From Flemingiibacterium sp045634345 (lineage in GTDB: Bacteria; Bacillota; Clostridia; Oscillospirales; CAG-272), in assembly GCA_045634345.1 (NCBI GenBank), contig JAZRAB010000132.1:1-14071 (forward strand): a stretch of 14,071 nt of DNA, given 5' to 3'. The position numbers were made by a program, and so were the translations under genes. Positions 6,188-13,553 of this stretch are shown here, in pieces. Under the pieces are notes generated by a model that was given only the letters and a program-made list of their open reading frames with translations, searched no databases and was not told where the DNA came from. The number at the start of each line of letters is the position of its first letter. The first letter of the stretch is position 1.

Positions 6188-6856
6188 TCAATACCCCTCT
6201 ACACAAGGCTTTTTAATTCCAATAGCTAATATTGGGCAACCACCGTTTCTTCTGGATTTCAATCTATATTCTAATTTTCCCATCCACGTAGTACTAGCCC
6301 CATATTTGGGCATTATGGATTTTCCGTTATTATCAACGATACCTTTGAAAATATCATTAAGTTCTTTTGATCGTGTCACAATTATTCCTACCTCAATCAA
6401 GCCACAATCGAAGTATGTTTTCATTGCCACTAGATCGCGGTCAAATGTTTGATCTTTACTGTTCCACTCTAAATCGAAAGCAACCTTGTCTTTAACAAAA
6501 TCAATATTATGACCGTCAATATACCCTTCAATAATCTTTTCGTCAAACGGAGTATCATCAAACCTACCGCGCTGATTTGCTTTGCGTGGATACAACTTCA
6601 CCAATAAATCGCCTGTTATTCTGATTTCTCGCCATCCGGAAGGATACAAAACATCATCGAATTTTTTTGGAATAGCGGTTTCGTTGCCCCCAGCTGCTTT
6701 TAAGTCATCAATTGTTATTGTCAAATTATCCAAGCAGTCCTGTATTTCATTCCATTCGTTTGGGAAAGCCTCGTTAAGTATTTCTAGTGCGTGTCCATAA
6801 TTCTGAAATTCAAACTTTTCCATTAAGCTATCCCTGATATACTTATTATCCGGCAT
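6188..6856 (-). CDS. BglII/BstYI-like type II restriction endonuclease
   Basis: 222 residues. The segment IDFVKDKVAFDLEWNSKD (118-135), followed by TFDRDL and then GLIEVGIIVTRS (152-163), matches my memory of the BglII/BstYI restriction enzyme family. Asp119, Asp128, Glu130 and Lys134 are the plausible metal-binding and catalytic residues of a PD-(D/E)XK-type core. ATG 6856 has AAAGGAGA about eight bases upstream. Family members cut AGATCT (BglII) or RGATCY (BstYI). The specificity here is not determinable by eye. The methylase gene follows after two bases. The gene is 63 bases downstream of argS with no clear promoter or terminator between them, so it may be expressed by read-through. Base composition is clearly more A/T-rich than argS and yebC. 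Confidence 0.8.
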   Translation of the reverse strand: MPDNKYIRDSLMEKFEFQNYGHALEILNEAFPNEWNEIQDCLDNLTITIDDLKAAGGNETAIPKKFDDVLYPSGWREIRITGDLLVKLYPRKANQRGRFDDTPFDEKIIEGYIDGHNIDFVKDKVAFDLEWNSKDQTFDRDLVAMKTYFDCGLIEVGIIVTRSKELNDIFKGIVDNNGKSIMPKYGASTTWMGKLEYRLKSRRNGGCPILAIGIKKPCVEGY

Positions 6857-6919
6857 ATTAAGTCTCCTTTTTGAATTACTTGACAGAAATTGTTGGCTTA
6901 ATTTAGATTGTGCTTCGGC

Positions 6920-8641
6920 TTATATCTTCTCCGTCTTCTTCATGCAGATAAGCTCGAACGCTTTACCAAGCACCGAACGCACACACGAAGTGAGTGCCAC
7001 GCGGAAATCACGGGTTGTCTCATTATCGGCGGTAACTATCTGACATTCATGATAGAAGCGGTTGAAGGACGTGCACACATCAAGGATGTAGCGTGTGATA
7101 ACCGACGGTTCGAGATCCTCAAGCGCCGAAAGCACCTTTTCGGGGAATATTGACAGTGTTTTGAGAAGTGCCGCTTCGGAACGTGCTGTAACCATCGCCG
7201 CCGTGGGCTTAATCTTTGGAACACCGCCTGCCTTTTCGATAATCGAGCAGGTGCGCGCATATGTGTACTGCGCATATGGACCGGTATTGCCGTCAAAATT
7301 AAGTGCATCCTCCAAAATGAAGTTAATATCCTTAATACGGCTGTTCATCAGATAGTGGAAGATAATCGCACCGACACCGACTGCCTCGGCAACCTCTTCC
7401 TTGTTTTCGAGTGCCGCATTCTTCTCTTCCATGATCTTGCCGACCTTTTCAATCGACTCAGCAAAAAGATCCTTTAAGAGAATAACATTGCCGGTACGCG
7501 TCGCAAGCTTCGAGCCATTAATGGAAACTGTACCGTAGGGGACGTGGATAAGCTTGTCCGACCAATCGTACCCCATCAGCTCGACCACCTTGAACCACTG
7601 TGCAAAATGGAGACTCTGGCCTGCGGAAGTAACGTAAATGTTCTTATCGAAATCGTATGTCTTTTTTCTGTAAAGAGCCGCCGCAATATCACGTGTCGGA
7701 TAAAGGGTGGAGCCGTCGCGCTTGAGTATCAGACAGGGCGGCATATTGTACTCTTCGAGGTTGATTATAGAAGCGCCGTCGTCGATAGTCATAAGATTTT
7801 TGTCTTTTAATTCCTGAACGACCGCAGGCATCTTATCGGAATAAAAGCTTTCGCCGTTATATGAGTCGAACTCAATTCCAAGCTGTTTATAGGTGCGGCT
7901 GTATTCCTTAAGAGATATTTCTATAAACCACTTCCAAAGCGCGGTGTTTTCATCGTCATGCCTCTCAAGCTTTGTGAACTCGGCGCGCGCCGCATCGTTA
8001 AGGGACTCGTCCTTTTCGGCTTCCTCATGGAACTTGACATAGAGCGCAACAAGCTCGTCAATTCCACCGTTCTCGATCTGCTCACGGCTTCCCCATTTGC
8101 GGTATGCGACAATAAGCTTGCCGAACTGAGTACCCCAGTCACCGAGGTGGTTGACGCCGATACAGTTGTATCCGCAGAACTCGTGAAGCTTCTTTAAGCT
8201 GTGACCGATAACGGTAGTTCCGAGATGACCGATATGGAACGGTTTTGCGACGTTGGGAGAAGAATAGTCAAGCACTACATTCTTTCCACTGCCAAAATCA
8301 AACGATCCGTATGACTCACCCCTTTCCATGATCTCCGGCATGAGCACGCCTGCGAGATATTCGGGGGAAATAAACAGATTAAGATATCCGCCTACAACAT
8401 CAACCTTTGCAATCACCTCATCACAAAGTCCCTCAGCGAGCTTTGCAGCGATCGCGGGCGGCGCCATACGCATAGCCTTTGAAAGCTTGAAGCATGGGAA
8501 CGCAAGGTCGCCGAAATTATCGTCTGGCGGATATTCGAGGAAGGATGCAAAGTCGTCCGCCGTCAGATCAGCGGTATTCGCCGCGACAGCCGCAAAATTC
8601 GCATACAGCTTTTCGGCGATGTGTTTCTTTATTTTAAGCAT
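6920..8641 (-). CDS. argS: Arginyl-tRNA synthetase
   Basis: 573 residues, normal for ArgRS, a class I synthetase that charges tRNA-Arg in the cytoplasm. An N-terminal additional domain (about 1-115) includes NFGDLAFPCF (42-51). HIGH is at 136-139 within SPNVAKPFHIGHLG. GVNHLGDWGTQFGKL (162-176) is typical. GSKLATRTGN (376-385) replaces canonical KMSKS, as usual in most ArgRS enzymes. The C-terminal DALR-type anticodon domain ends near LICMKK. I chose ATG 8641, with AAAGGA about eleven bases upstream. The longer frame starts with a TTG inside the promoter. A consensus-like promoter lies just upstream. No terminator follows, so transcription may continue into the restriction genes and yebC. Confidence 0.97.
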   Translation of the reverse strand: MLKIKKHIAEKLYANFAAVAANTADLTADDFASFLEYPPDDNFGDLAFPCFKLSKAMRMAPPAIAAKLAEGLCDEVIAKVDVVGGYLNLFISPEYLAGVLMPEIMERGESYGSFDFGSGKNVVLDYSSPNVAKPFHIGHLGTTVIGHSLKKLHEFCGYNCIGVNHLGDWGTQFGKLIVAYRKWGSREQIENGGIDELVALYVKFHEEAEKDESLNDAARAEFTKLERHDDENTALWKWFIEISLKEYSRTYKQLGIEFDSYNGESFYSDKMPAVVQELKDKNLMTIDDGASIINLEEYNMPPCLILKRDGSTLYPTRDIAAALYRKKTYDFDKNIYVTSAGQSLHFAQWFKVVELMGYDWSDKLIHVPYGTVSINGSKLATRTGNVILLKDLFAESIEKVGKIMEEKNAALENKEEVAEAVGVGAIIFHYLMNSRIKDINFILEDALNFDGNTGPYAQYTYARTCSIIEKAGGVPKIKPTAAMVTARSEAALLKTLSIFPEKVLSALEDLEPSVITRYILDVCTSFNRFYHECQIVTADNETTRDFRVALTSCVRSVLGKAFELICMKKTEKI

Positions 8642-8683
8642 TATTTCGTGATCCTTTGCTTTGTAGTTAATATATAATATATT

Positions 8684-8712
8684 ATTATACCACACCAAAA
8701 CACGTTTGGCAA
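8684..8712 (-). promoter_or_regulatory. Vegetative promoter of argS
   Basis: On the - strand TTGCCA (8707-8712) and TATAAT (8684-8689) are separated by 17 bases. The transcript should start near 8677, leaving a leader of about 35 bases. There is no room for a T-box, and none is seen. Confidence 0.75.
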
Positions 8713-8746
8713 TAGTATTTTATCAAAAATTACTCGCTTTGACCTA

Positions 8747-10147
8747 TTATTCCCTGCCTGCGATCTTTCTGCCCATAAGCACGCCCATCACGGATGCCAT
8801 CATAAGCCCTCTCGTCCATCCGCTCGAATCGCCGAGGCAATGCAATCCGCGAAGCGAGGTATCGAGATTTTCGTCCATCTTGACACGGTTTGAATAGAAT
8901 TTAAGCTCTGGCGAATAGAGCAGTGTTTCGGTGCTCGCAAAGCCGGGAACAACTATATCGACCGCTTGAATAAAGTTTATTATATTCATCATCGCGCGGT
9001 ATGGCATTGCGGCGGTGATATCGCCTGCAACCGCATCGGGAAGTGTCGGCTTGACATTGGACTGCGCAAGCTCCTTAGGCCAGGTACGCTTACCGTCAAG
9101 AATATCGCCGAAGCGCTGTACGAGTATGTGTCCTGCACCGAGCATGTTTGTAAGCTCGCCTACCTTTTTCGCGTACTCGATCGGCTGATTGAACGGCACA
9201 CTGAAATTATGCGAGCAAAGAATAGCAAGATTGGTGTTGCCCGACTTGCGCTCCTTATACGAATGTCCGTTTACGACAGCGAGATCATTGTCGTAGTTTT
9301 CCTGCGACACAAATCCACCGGGGTTCTGACAGAAGGTACGCACCTTATTTTTAAACGGCTTCGGATAGCCAATCAGCTTGGACTCATAAAGCACCTTGTT
9401 TACGTCTTCTATAATCTCGTTTCTGACCTCAACGCGCACACCGATATCAACCGTACCCGGTTTATGCTCGACATCATGCTCAACGCATATCTTTTCAAGC
9501 CAATCGGCGCCGCGTCTGCCTGTAGCGACAACTACCGTATCTGCACGAAGCTCGCGTTCACTTCCGTCACGCTCCGTGAGTATTACCCCTCGGCAGGCGT
9601 TGTCCTCAACGATAAGGTCTGTGCAGTTGGCACCAAACATCAGCTCGACTCCGTTATCAGCGAGGTATTCCTGTATCGAGTGGTAAATATCCTGCGCCTT
9701 TTCGGTACCGAGATGACGTATGGGACAGTCAACGAGGCGAAGACCTGCCTGAATAGCGCGTTTACGTATCTCCTTGATAAACGGATCATTTGACACGCCC
9801 TCAACATGGCTGTCCGCACCAAATTCAAGATAGATTGAATCGGCGTAATCAATAAGCTCCTTTGCCTTCTGCCATCCGATAAGCTCCGGCAGTTCTCCGC
9901 CGACATCGGGAGAAAGTGAAAGCTTTCCGTCCGAGAATGCGCCTGCGCCCGAAAAGCCGGTAGTAATATGACAGTACGGCTTACACTGCACGCAGGTCTG
10001 TGTTTTTATTTTTGGACAATGGCGCTTCTCAATAGGCGCGCCCTTTTCAATAAGAAGAACCTTCTTTTTCGCCTCACAGCGGATAAGCTCGAGCGCGGTA
10101 AATATGCCAGCAGGTCCCGCGCCAACGATTATTACGTCGTATTTCAT
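8747..10147 (-). CDS. NAD(P)/FAD-dependent oxidoreductase (uncharacterised dehydrogenase family)
   Basis: 466 residues. The N-terminus has a dinucleotide-binding fold with GAGPAG (10-14 region) and an acidic end of strand two near LLIEKG (31-36), as in FAD enzymes. A cysteine cluster (Cys44, then CVQCKPYC at 52-59) precedes TTGFSGAGAFSDGKLS (62-77), a combination typical of the uncharacterised FAD-dependent dehydrogenase group COG2509. VVVATGRRG marks the second FAD contact and GLHCLGDSSGWTRGL the C-terminal FAD-binding turn. The substrate is unknown. I chose ATG 10147, with AGGAGGGG about eight bases upstream. The longer frame enters the leader hairpin. A perfect vegetative promoter and a terminator-like leader hairpin lie upstream. 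Confidence 0.88.
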   Translation of the reverse strand: MKYDVIIVGAGPAGIFTALELIRCEAKKKVLLIEKGAPIEKRHCPKIKTQTCVQCKPYCHITTGFSGAGAFSDGKLSLSPDVGGELPELIGWQKAKELIDYADSIYLEFGADSHVEGVSNDPFIKEIRKRAIQAGLRLVDCPIRHLGTEKAQDIYHSIQEYLADNGVELMFGANCTDLIVEDNACRGVILTERDGSERELRADTVVVATGRRGADWLEKICVEHDVEHKPGTVDIGVRVEVRNEIIEDVNKVLYESKLIGYPKPFKNKVRTFCQNPGGFVSQENYDNDLAVVNGHSYKERKSGNTNLAILCSHNFSVPFNQPIEYAKKVGELTNMLGAGHILVQRFGDILDGKRTWPKELAQSNVKPTLPDAVAGDITAAMPYRAMMNIINFIQAVDIVVPGFASTETLLYSPELKFYSNRVKMDENLDTSLRGLHCLGDSSGWTRGLMMASVMGVLMGRKIAGRE

Positions 10148-10171
10148 GACATACCCCTCCTGATTTTTACA

Positions 10172-10206
10172 CAAAAACATTCCGCAAACACAAGTCTGCG
10201 GAATGT
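10172..10206 (-). promoter_or_regulatory. Terminator-like hairpin in the leader of the FAD oxidoreductase gene
   Basis: On the - strand ACATTCCGCA (10197-10206) pairs perfectly with TGCGGAATGT (10177-10186) across a ten-base loop and is followed by TTTTT (10173-10177). It lies downstream of the promoter at 10235-10263 and about 25 bases before the ribosome site, so transcripts must pass it. An upstream hairpin TGTAATTA (10223-10230) with TAATTACA (10204-10211) shares three bases with the terminator arm and could compete with it. No known riboswitch class is recognised. Confidence 0.5.
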
Positions 10207-10234
10207 AATTACACCTTTGATATAATTACATATA

Positions 10235-10263
10235 ATTATACCATAGATTATTTTATTTGTCAA
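10235..10263 (-). promoter_or_regulatory. Consensus vegetative promoter of the FAD oxidoreductase gene with overlapping AT palindrome
   Basis: On the - strand TTGACA (10258-10263) and TATAAT (10235-10240) are 17 bases apart, a perfect match. A palindrome TATAATTA-CATA-TAATTATA (10221-10240) overlaps the -10 and the transcript start and might be an operator. Because it is all A/T, chance is a real alternative. Confidence 0.88.
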
Positions 10264-10292
10264 CTGCCTAGATAGCTGTTATCTTAAAATCA

Positions 10293-11072
10293 TTATTCGC
10301 TTGCTCTGCTCATATCCTCTGGCACTGCCAGCCACCAATAGTGCCCATAGTTCTCGTCGTCCTCATGCATTTTGGGGAACTCTCTTTTAAAAAAGCCTGA
10401 AAGCTCGACAATATATTCGGTATTCCCCTGTTCCTCTCCGTTTGCATTAACAGCTTTGTAAACGGTGTAATCTTCATTTTCCATTACTATTTCCCCACAT
10501 GTATAGCCGGCGTTCGGACTATACACAATATCATAGCGAGTGCCGTCCATGTTTATATCAGGACCATATATTTTTTGATAAGCTAGAAATCTGCCGTTTA
10601 TTATGATTGCAATTGTATCGGCAGTATCTTTAATTTCATATGCGGCAAATTTATAATCGCGGTTAAACCACACGCTATCTTCGAGCAAAGCGTAATATTC
10701 ATCATTTCCCATGTTCCCTACACACGAAAAAATCATACCGCGATATGCAATATAAAACGGCGCGTAAACGCCTTGAAGCGCATCGTTATACGTCTCATTA
10801 AGTATTTCATCCCCCAGTCTCCAATCCGTTATATCCGCCCAGTGCATTGGGCCATTGCTCGTTCCTATATCCGTGCCGACTGTCGTAACAAGAGGATCGG
10901 GATAATCAATTTTGGGAGTGTGCAGCGCGGCAACAGATATAGCTGCGGCAAGGCAGCAGAGTGATATGCACGCCGCAGCACCTTTGACTTTTCTGACAGC
11001 GTTTTCTCTTTTCGCACTGTACTCATCCCTGCGTTTTAGTACGCTTTCAGCCATTTCAGTATAAGTTTTCAT
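10293..11072 (-). CDS. Putative membrane-anchored anti-sigma factor
   Basis: 259 residues, no family recognised from sequence. The first 30 residues are charged and would be cytoplasmic. A single hydrophobic segment (about 31-50) follows, then a 200-residue hydrophilic, Tyr- and Asp-rich part that would lie outside. This is the topology of many ECF anti-sigma factors, with an N-terminal sigma-binding region and an external sensor. The start (ATG 11072, AAGGAGGGG upstream) lies inside the ECF sigma gene, overlapping it by 17 bases, so the two are translationally coupled. No zinc-binding HxxxCxxC motif is seen at the N-terminus. The function is inferred mainly from topology and gene order. A dedicated lipoprotein or sensor role cannot be excluded. 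Confidence 0.6.
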   Translation of the reverse strand: MKTYTEMAESVLKRRDEYSAKRENAVRKVKGAAACISLCCLAAAISVAALHTPKIDYPDPLVTTVGTDIGTSNGPMHWADITDWRLGDEILNETYNDALQGVYAPFYIAYRGMIFSCVGNMGNDEYYALLEDSVWFNRDYKFAAYEIKDTADTIAIIINGRFLAYQKIYGPDINMDGTRYDIVYSPNAGYTCGEIVMENEDYTVYKAVNANGEEQGNTEYIVELSGFFKREFPKMHEDDENYGHYWWLAVPEDMSRASE

Positions 11073-11616
11073 AATTTAGCCCCTCCTTGTTAAGCTCTGT
11101 TTTTAGAGCCTTTTTCGCATGATAAATAAGATTTTCTGTCTGGCGCGCACTCTTTTTCATAATTTTAGCTATCTGCGCATTTGTCATTTCCTCAAAGAAT
11201 TTAAGATACAGCACCTTGCTGTAATCGCCATTGATTTTTGACAGACTGCGATGGATAATAATTTTCTGCTCTTCCTTTAAATAATCCTGCTCCAAATTAA
11301 TTTCATCGCAAAGTGTTTTTTCTAACTCATCGGGGGAAACTGCCGATATTCTGTTGTTTTGCTTCAAATAGTTTACCGCCGCATTTCTGCCGATGGTATA
11401 CAGCCATGTCTTAAACGAATATTTTGGTGAAAACCGCGGCTTCTTTGTCGCAAGAACAACAAAAGTGTCTTCCGCTAACTCCTCGGCAATATGTATGCTG
11501 TTGACATATCTGTTCAAAAAAAGCATCAAGCCGTCCTTGTACTCTTTGATTATCTCGATAATTCCGAAATCATCACCGCCAAGAAACCGCAGATAGTACT
11601 CTGCCCCGTTATCCAT
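11056..11616 (-). CDS. ECF-type RNA polymerase sigma factor
   Basis: 186 residues. Sigma region 2 spans about residues 25-85. It includes AEELAEDTFV (45-54 region), like the conserved D-EDLVQETFL helix, and FKTWLYTIGRNAAVNYLKQ, the region 2.3-2.4 helix. Region 4 spans about 120-175 with YSKVLYLKFFEEMTNAQIAK and KSARQTENLIYHAKKAL, a helix-turn-helix that binds the -35 element. There is no region 1 or 3, as expected for ECF sigmas. ATG 11616 has GGGAGG eight bases upstream. An in-frame GTG at 11625 overlaps that ribosome site. The gene overlaps the putative anti-sigma gene downstream. Its promoter is vegetative-like and overlaps the terminator of the spoVF genes. Confidence 0.92.
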   Translation of the reverse strand: MDNGAEYYLRFLGGDDFGIIEIIKEYKDGLMLFLNRYVNSIHIAEELAEDTFVVLATKKPRFSPKYSFKTWLYTIGRNAAVNYLKQNNRISAVSPDELEKTLCDEINLEQDYLKEEQKIIIHRSLSKINGDYSKVLYLKFFEEMTNAQIAKIMKKSARQTENLIYHAKKALKTELNKEGLNYENLY

Positions 11617-11698
11617 TAATATCACCTCCCAAGCTCAATTGCTTTTCACTTATTAAACAACAATTGTCCGCATTTCTCTTAAATATTTTCGAACTACA

Positions 11699-11748
11699 AA
11701 AAGCAGTGATATCACGCCCCATACGGTAACTATGATACCACTGCTTTT
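11699..11748 (-). terminator. Intrinsic terminator of the spoVF operon
   Basis: AAAAGCAGTG (11699-11708) pairs with CACTGCTTTT (11739-11748), extended by TATCA/TGATA inside. On the - strand the hairpin begins about 25 bases after the spoVFB stop and runs into CTTTTTG. One arm lies in the spacer of the promoter at 11732-11760, so only transcripts arriving from spoVFB can form it. Confidence 0.75.
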
Positions 11749-11760
11749 ATTATTTGTCAA
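11732..11760 (-). promoter_or_regulatory. Vegetative-type promoter for the sigma/anti-sigma genes
   Basis: On the - strand TTGACA (11755-11760) and TATCAT (11732-11737) are separated by 17 bases. The predicted transcript starts near 11725, with a leader of about 110 bases to the sigma gene. No second, ECF-type self-recognised promoter was obvious. Confidence 0.7.
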
Positions 11761-11773
11761 ATATCCGCAAATC

Positions 11774-12337
11774 CTATACAAATAACGGACGCAGCTGACG
11801 GCCTTCCATTGCCGCATCAAGAGCCTCGGGAATACGTTCAAAATCCGCCACAAGCGAATGAGGTTTCCCTACCGGATCATCCTGCACAAGAGGCACAAAG
11901 TAGACCGCTTTTTTGTTAAGCATCCTCGAAAGGTTCTCAAGATTTGCCGCCATTGCATCATTGCTTGCAAGTGAAATGAGAAGAGGGCGATCGGACCGAA
12001 GATGTGCCTTGCACGCCATCGTTACCGATGTGTCTGTCACTCCGTGAGCGAGCTTTGAGAGCGTGTTCCCAGTGCACGGTGACACGATAAGAAGATCAAG
12101 CTTGACTTTAGGTCCAAGAGGCTCGGCATCCTTGACGGTATGAATGATATCCCGTGTGCAGATACTCTTTATCCTCTGTCTTATATCCTCTGCTCTGCCG
12201 AAGCGTGTATCGGTGGAATAGGCAATACTGCTCATTATTGGAATTATCTCATGTCCGTCTTCACGAAGCTTTTCCATTATTGCAATACTGCGTGAAAAGG
12301 TGCAGAAGGATCCGCAAAATGCGTAACCGATAAGCAT
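11774..12337 (-). CDS. spoVFB: Dipicolinate synthase subunit B
   Basis: SpoVFB (DpaB) is the flavoprotein-like subunit that, with SpoVFA, converts dihydroxytetrahydrodipicolinate to dipicolinic acid in the mother cell, for export to the spore core. 187 residues, close to the usual 200. The N-terminus GYAFCGSFCTF (4-14) and LLIVSPCTGNTLSKLAHGVTD are family signatures, and the central part resembles the flavin-binding Cys decarboxylase fold. ATG 12337 has GGAGGGGGAG upstream and follows the SpoVFA stop after one base, so the two are translated together. A terminator follows. The spoVFB-spoVFA pair itself strongly implies an endospore former. Confidence 0.93.
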   Translation of the reverse strand: MLIGYAFCGSFCTFSRSIAIMEKLREDGHEIIPIMSSIAYSTDTRFGRAEDIRQRIKSICTRDIIHTVKDAEPLGPKVKLDLLIVSPCTGNTLSKLAHGVTDTSVTMACKAHLRSDRPLLISLASNDAMAANLENLSRMLNKKAVYFVPLVQDDPVGKPHSLVADFERIPEALDAAMEGRQLRPLFV

Positions 12338-12338
12338 A

Positions 12339-13358
12339 CTACTCCCCCTCCGCTATCTTTTCAAGATACCCTAGTATCGTGTCTGCAATGATCCGCCCCG
12401 ATGTTACCGGCGCAACCTTTCCGGGAAGTGATAGTGCCCATATGATGCCAACGCCCATTTTATCCGCCGCTTTGATATCAACTCCGCCGGGTTTTGAAGC
12501 AAGATCAATTATGAGTGTCCGCTTCCCTATTGCCCTAAGTGCTTCTTCACCGAGCACGGTATACGGCACAGTGTTGAAGATCATATCAAATTTTTGCTCT
12601 GAGAGTATTTTAGAAAGCTTACAGGTTTCGACGGCAATATGACCGCCGGCACGTATCCATGCAAGATCCGCCGCCTTTCGTGCGCTTGCGGTAACTTTGA
12701 CACCAAGGGCAGTCAAAAGTCTCGCAAGCACCTTGCCAATTCTGCCGTATCCTATCACCAGCGCACTTGAGCCGTCAAGTGTGGTCGGCGTTTCGCGCAT
12801 TGCTATTTCTATCGCGCCTTCCGCAGTCGGGACCGCATTGGCTATCGAAAACGCATCGCTCTCATAGTAATCGAACAGAGCAATTCCCCGAAGTTTGCAG
12901 AATGAAGTAAGGCTCTGCGAAAGCTTGCCTCCGCAAAGAAGTTTGACTCCGTTTTCCAACATCATCTCACAAAGCTCACCAAGCGTGAGACGACAGTCAG
13001 GTGCAAGCGGCATTGAAACGTGTATTCCGTCCCCGCTCATCGGAAGTGGGAGTATCACTGCATCGCATTCAAAGAGCGCATCCGGAATAGTTGCACATAC
13101 AACGCCACAGTCGCTCACCGTTCCGTCAGCAAGATTGTGTAAAAGCTCATGCGGTCTCACACTGCTCGAAGAACAGCAGAGCGAATCAACTACAGTCCCT
13201 CTGTCGGCAGTTGTATCAGATATATCATCGCTTGTATCTTTTTCGCTGAATCCGTACAGCATCACATCATGGCCTGCCGCCTTCAGTGCGGATGCAGCAA
13301 TCAACTGCCTTGCATCCCCTCCGATGACAGCTAATTTATATCCGTGATTCTTTTTCAT
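12339..13358 (-). CDS. spoVFA: Dipicolinate synthase subunit A
   Basis: SpoVFA (DpaA) is the NAD(P)-binding subunit of dipicolinate synthase. 339 residues, about 40 longer than the Bacillus subtilis protein (about 297). The N-terminal domain begins with a nucleotide-fold strand KLAVIGGD (8-15). DAVILPLPMS lies near 99-108. The second Rossmann motif is VIGYGRIGKVLARLL (201-215), and LPGKVAPVTSG near the C-terminus is a family hallmark. The extra length is mostly a Ser/Asp/Cys-rich hydrophilic stretch at about 39-70. AAAGGA lies about six bases before the ATG. The start overlaps the stop of a 53-residue upstream ORF (ATGA), suggesting that ORF is the operon's first gene. In other spore formers this operon is mother-cell specific and sigma-K controlled. 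Confidence 0.93.
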   Translation of the reverse strand: MKKNHGYKLAVIGGDARQLIAASALKAAGHDVMLYGFSEKDTSDDISDTTADRGTVVDSLCCSSSSVRPHELLHNLADGTVSDCGVVCATIPDALFECDAVILPLPMSGDGIHVSMPLAPDCRLTLGELCEMMLENGVKLLCGGKLSQSLTSFCKLRGIALFDYYESDAFSIANAVPTAEGAIEIAMRETPTTLDGSSALVIGYGRIGKVLARLLTALGVKVTASARKAADLAWIRAGGHIAVETCKLSKILSEQKFDMIFNTVPYTVLGEEALRAIGKRTLIIDLASKPGGVDIKAADKMGVGIIWALSLPGKVAPVTSGRIIADTILGYLEKIAEGE

Positions 13359-13516
13359 AACTGTCCTTTCATGTATGGGACACCGGAAAGCATGCTATCG
13401 CGAACGGCGAAAGCTTTCTGATATCCCTTTTGATTTCTGTACGCCAAATAGGGCGCATTACAGTTTATGCTGCACCGTGTCGCTGTGTCAGCAGTATATT
13501 CTTCCCATAAAGGCAT
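13355..13516 (-). CDS. Candidate 53-residue leader gene of the spoVF operon, possibly CotJA-like
   Basis: The stop TGA overlaps the ATG of spoVFA in the classic ATGA arrangement, which is the main reason to believe this ORF. The start chosen (13516) has GGTGA-type complementarity about six bases upstream. It lies downstream of a sporulation-type -10 sequence, while the longer frame starts inside that -10. The second half, from PYLAYRNQKGYQKAF (22-36) to MLSGVPYMKG (42-51), loosely follows the spacing of short spore-coat CotJA proteins (AYVP-Q-F--Y----AL--GT-FP-L), but the VP and FP landmarks are missing. It has two Cys (15, 19). There is no signal peptide or membrane segment. It may be a coat peptide, a translational coupling peptide, or not expressed. 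Confidence 0.4.
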   Translation of the reverse strand: MPLWEEYTADTATRCSINCNAPYLAYRNQKGYQKAFAVRDSMLSGVPYMKGQL

Positions 13517-13553
13517 CTTTTTCACCAATACGTAATTTTCTTTGAAAATCCAC

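Noticed and set aside
6186..6206. TTG start giving the methylase seven more residues
   Set aside because: It would place the ribosome site inside the coding region. ATG 6185 is correctly spaced from GAGGGG.
8642..8698. TTG start giving ArgS 19 more residues
   Set aside because: It overlaps the promoter, and ATG 8641 has a good ribosome site and fits the family N-terminus.
8966..9793. 275-residue ORF on the + strand
   Set aside because: It is the antisense shadow of the FAD oxidoreductase gene, which carries clear family motifs on the other strand.
13360..13370. CATACATGA just before spoVFA as a sporulation -10
   Set aside because: A transcript from it would start within the ribosome site of spoVFA, leaving no usable leader.
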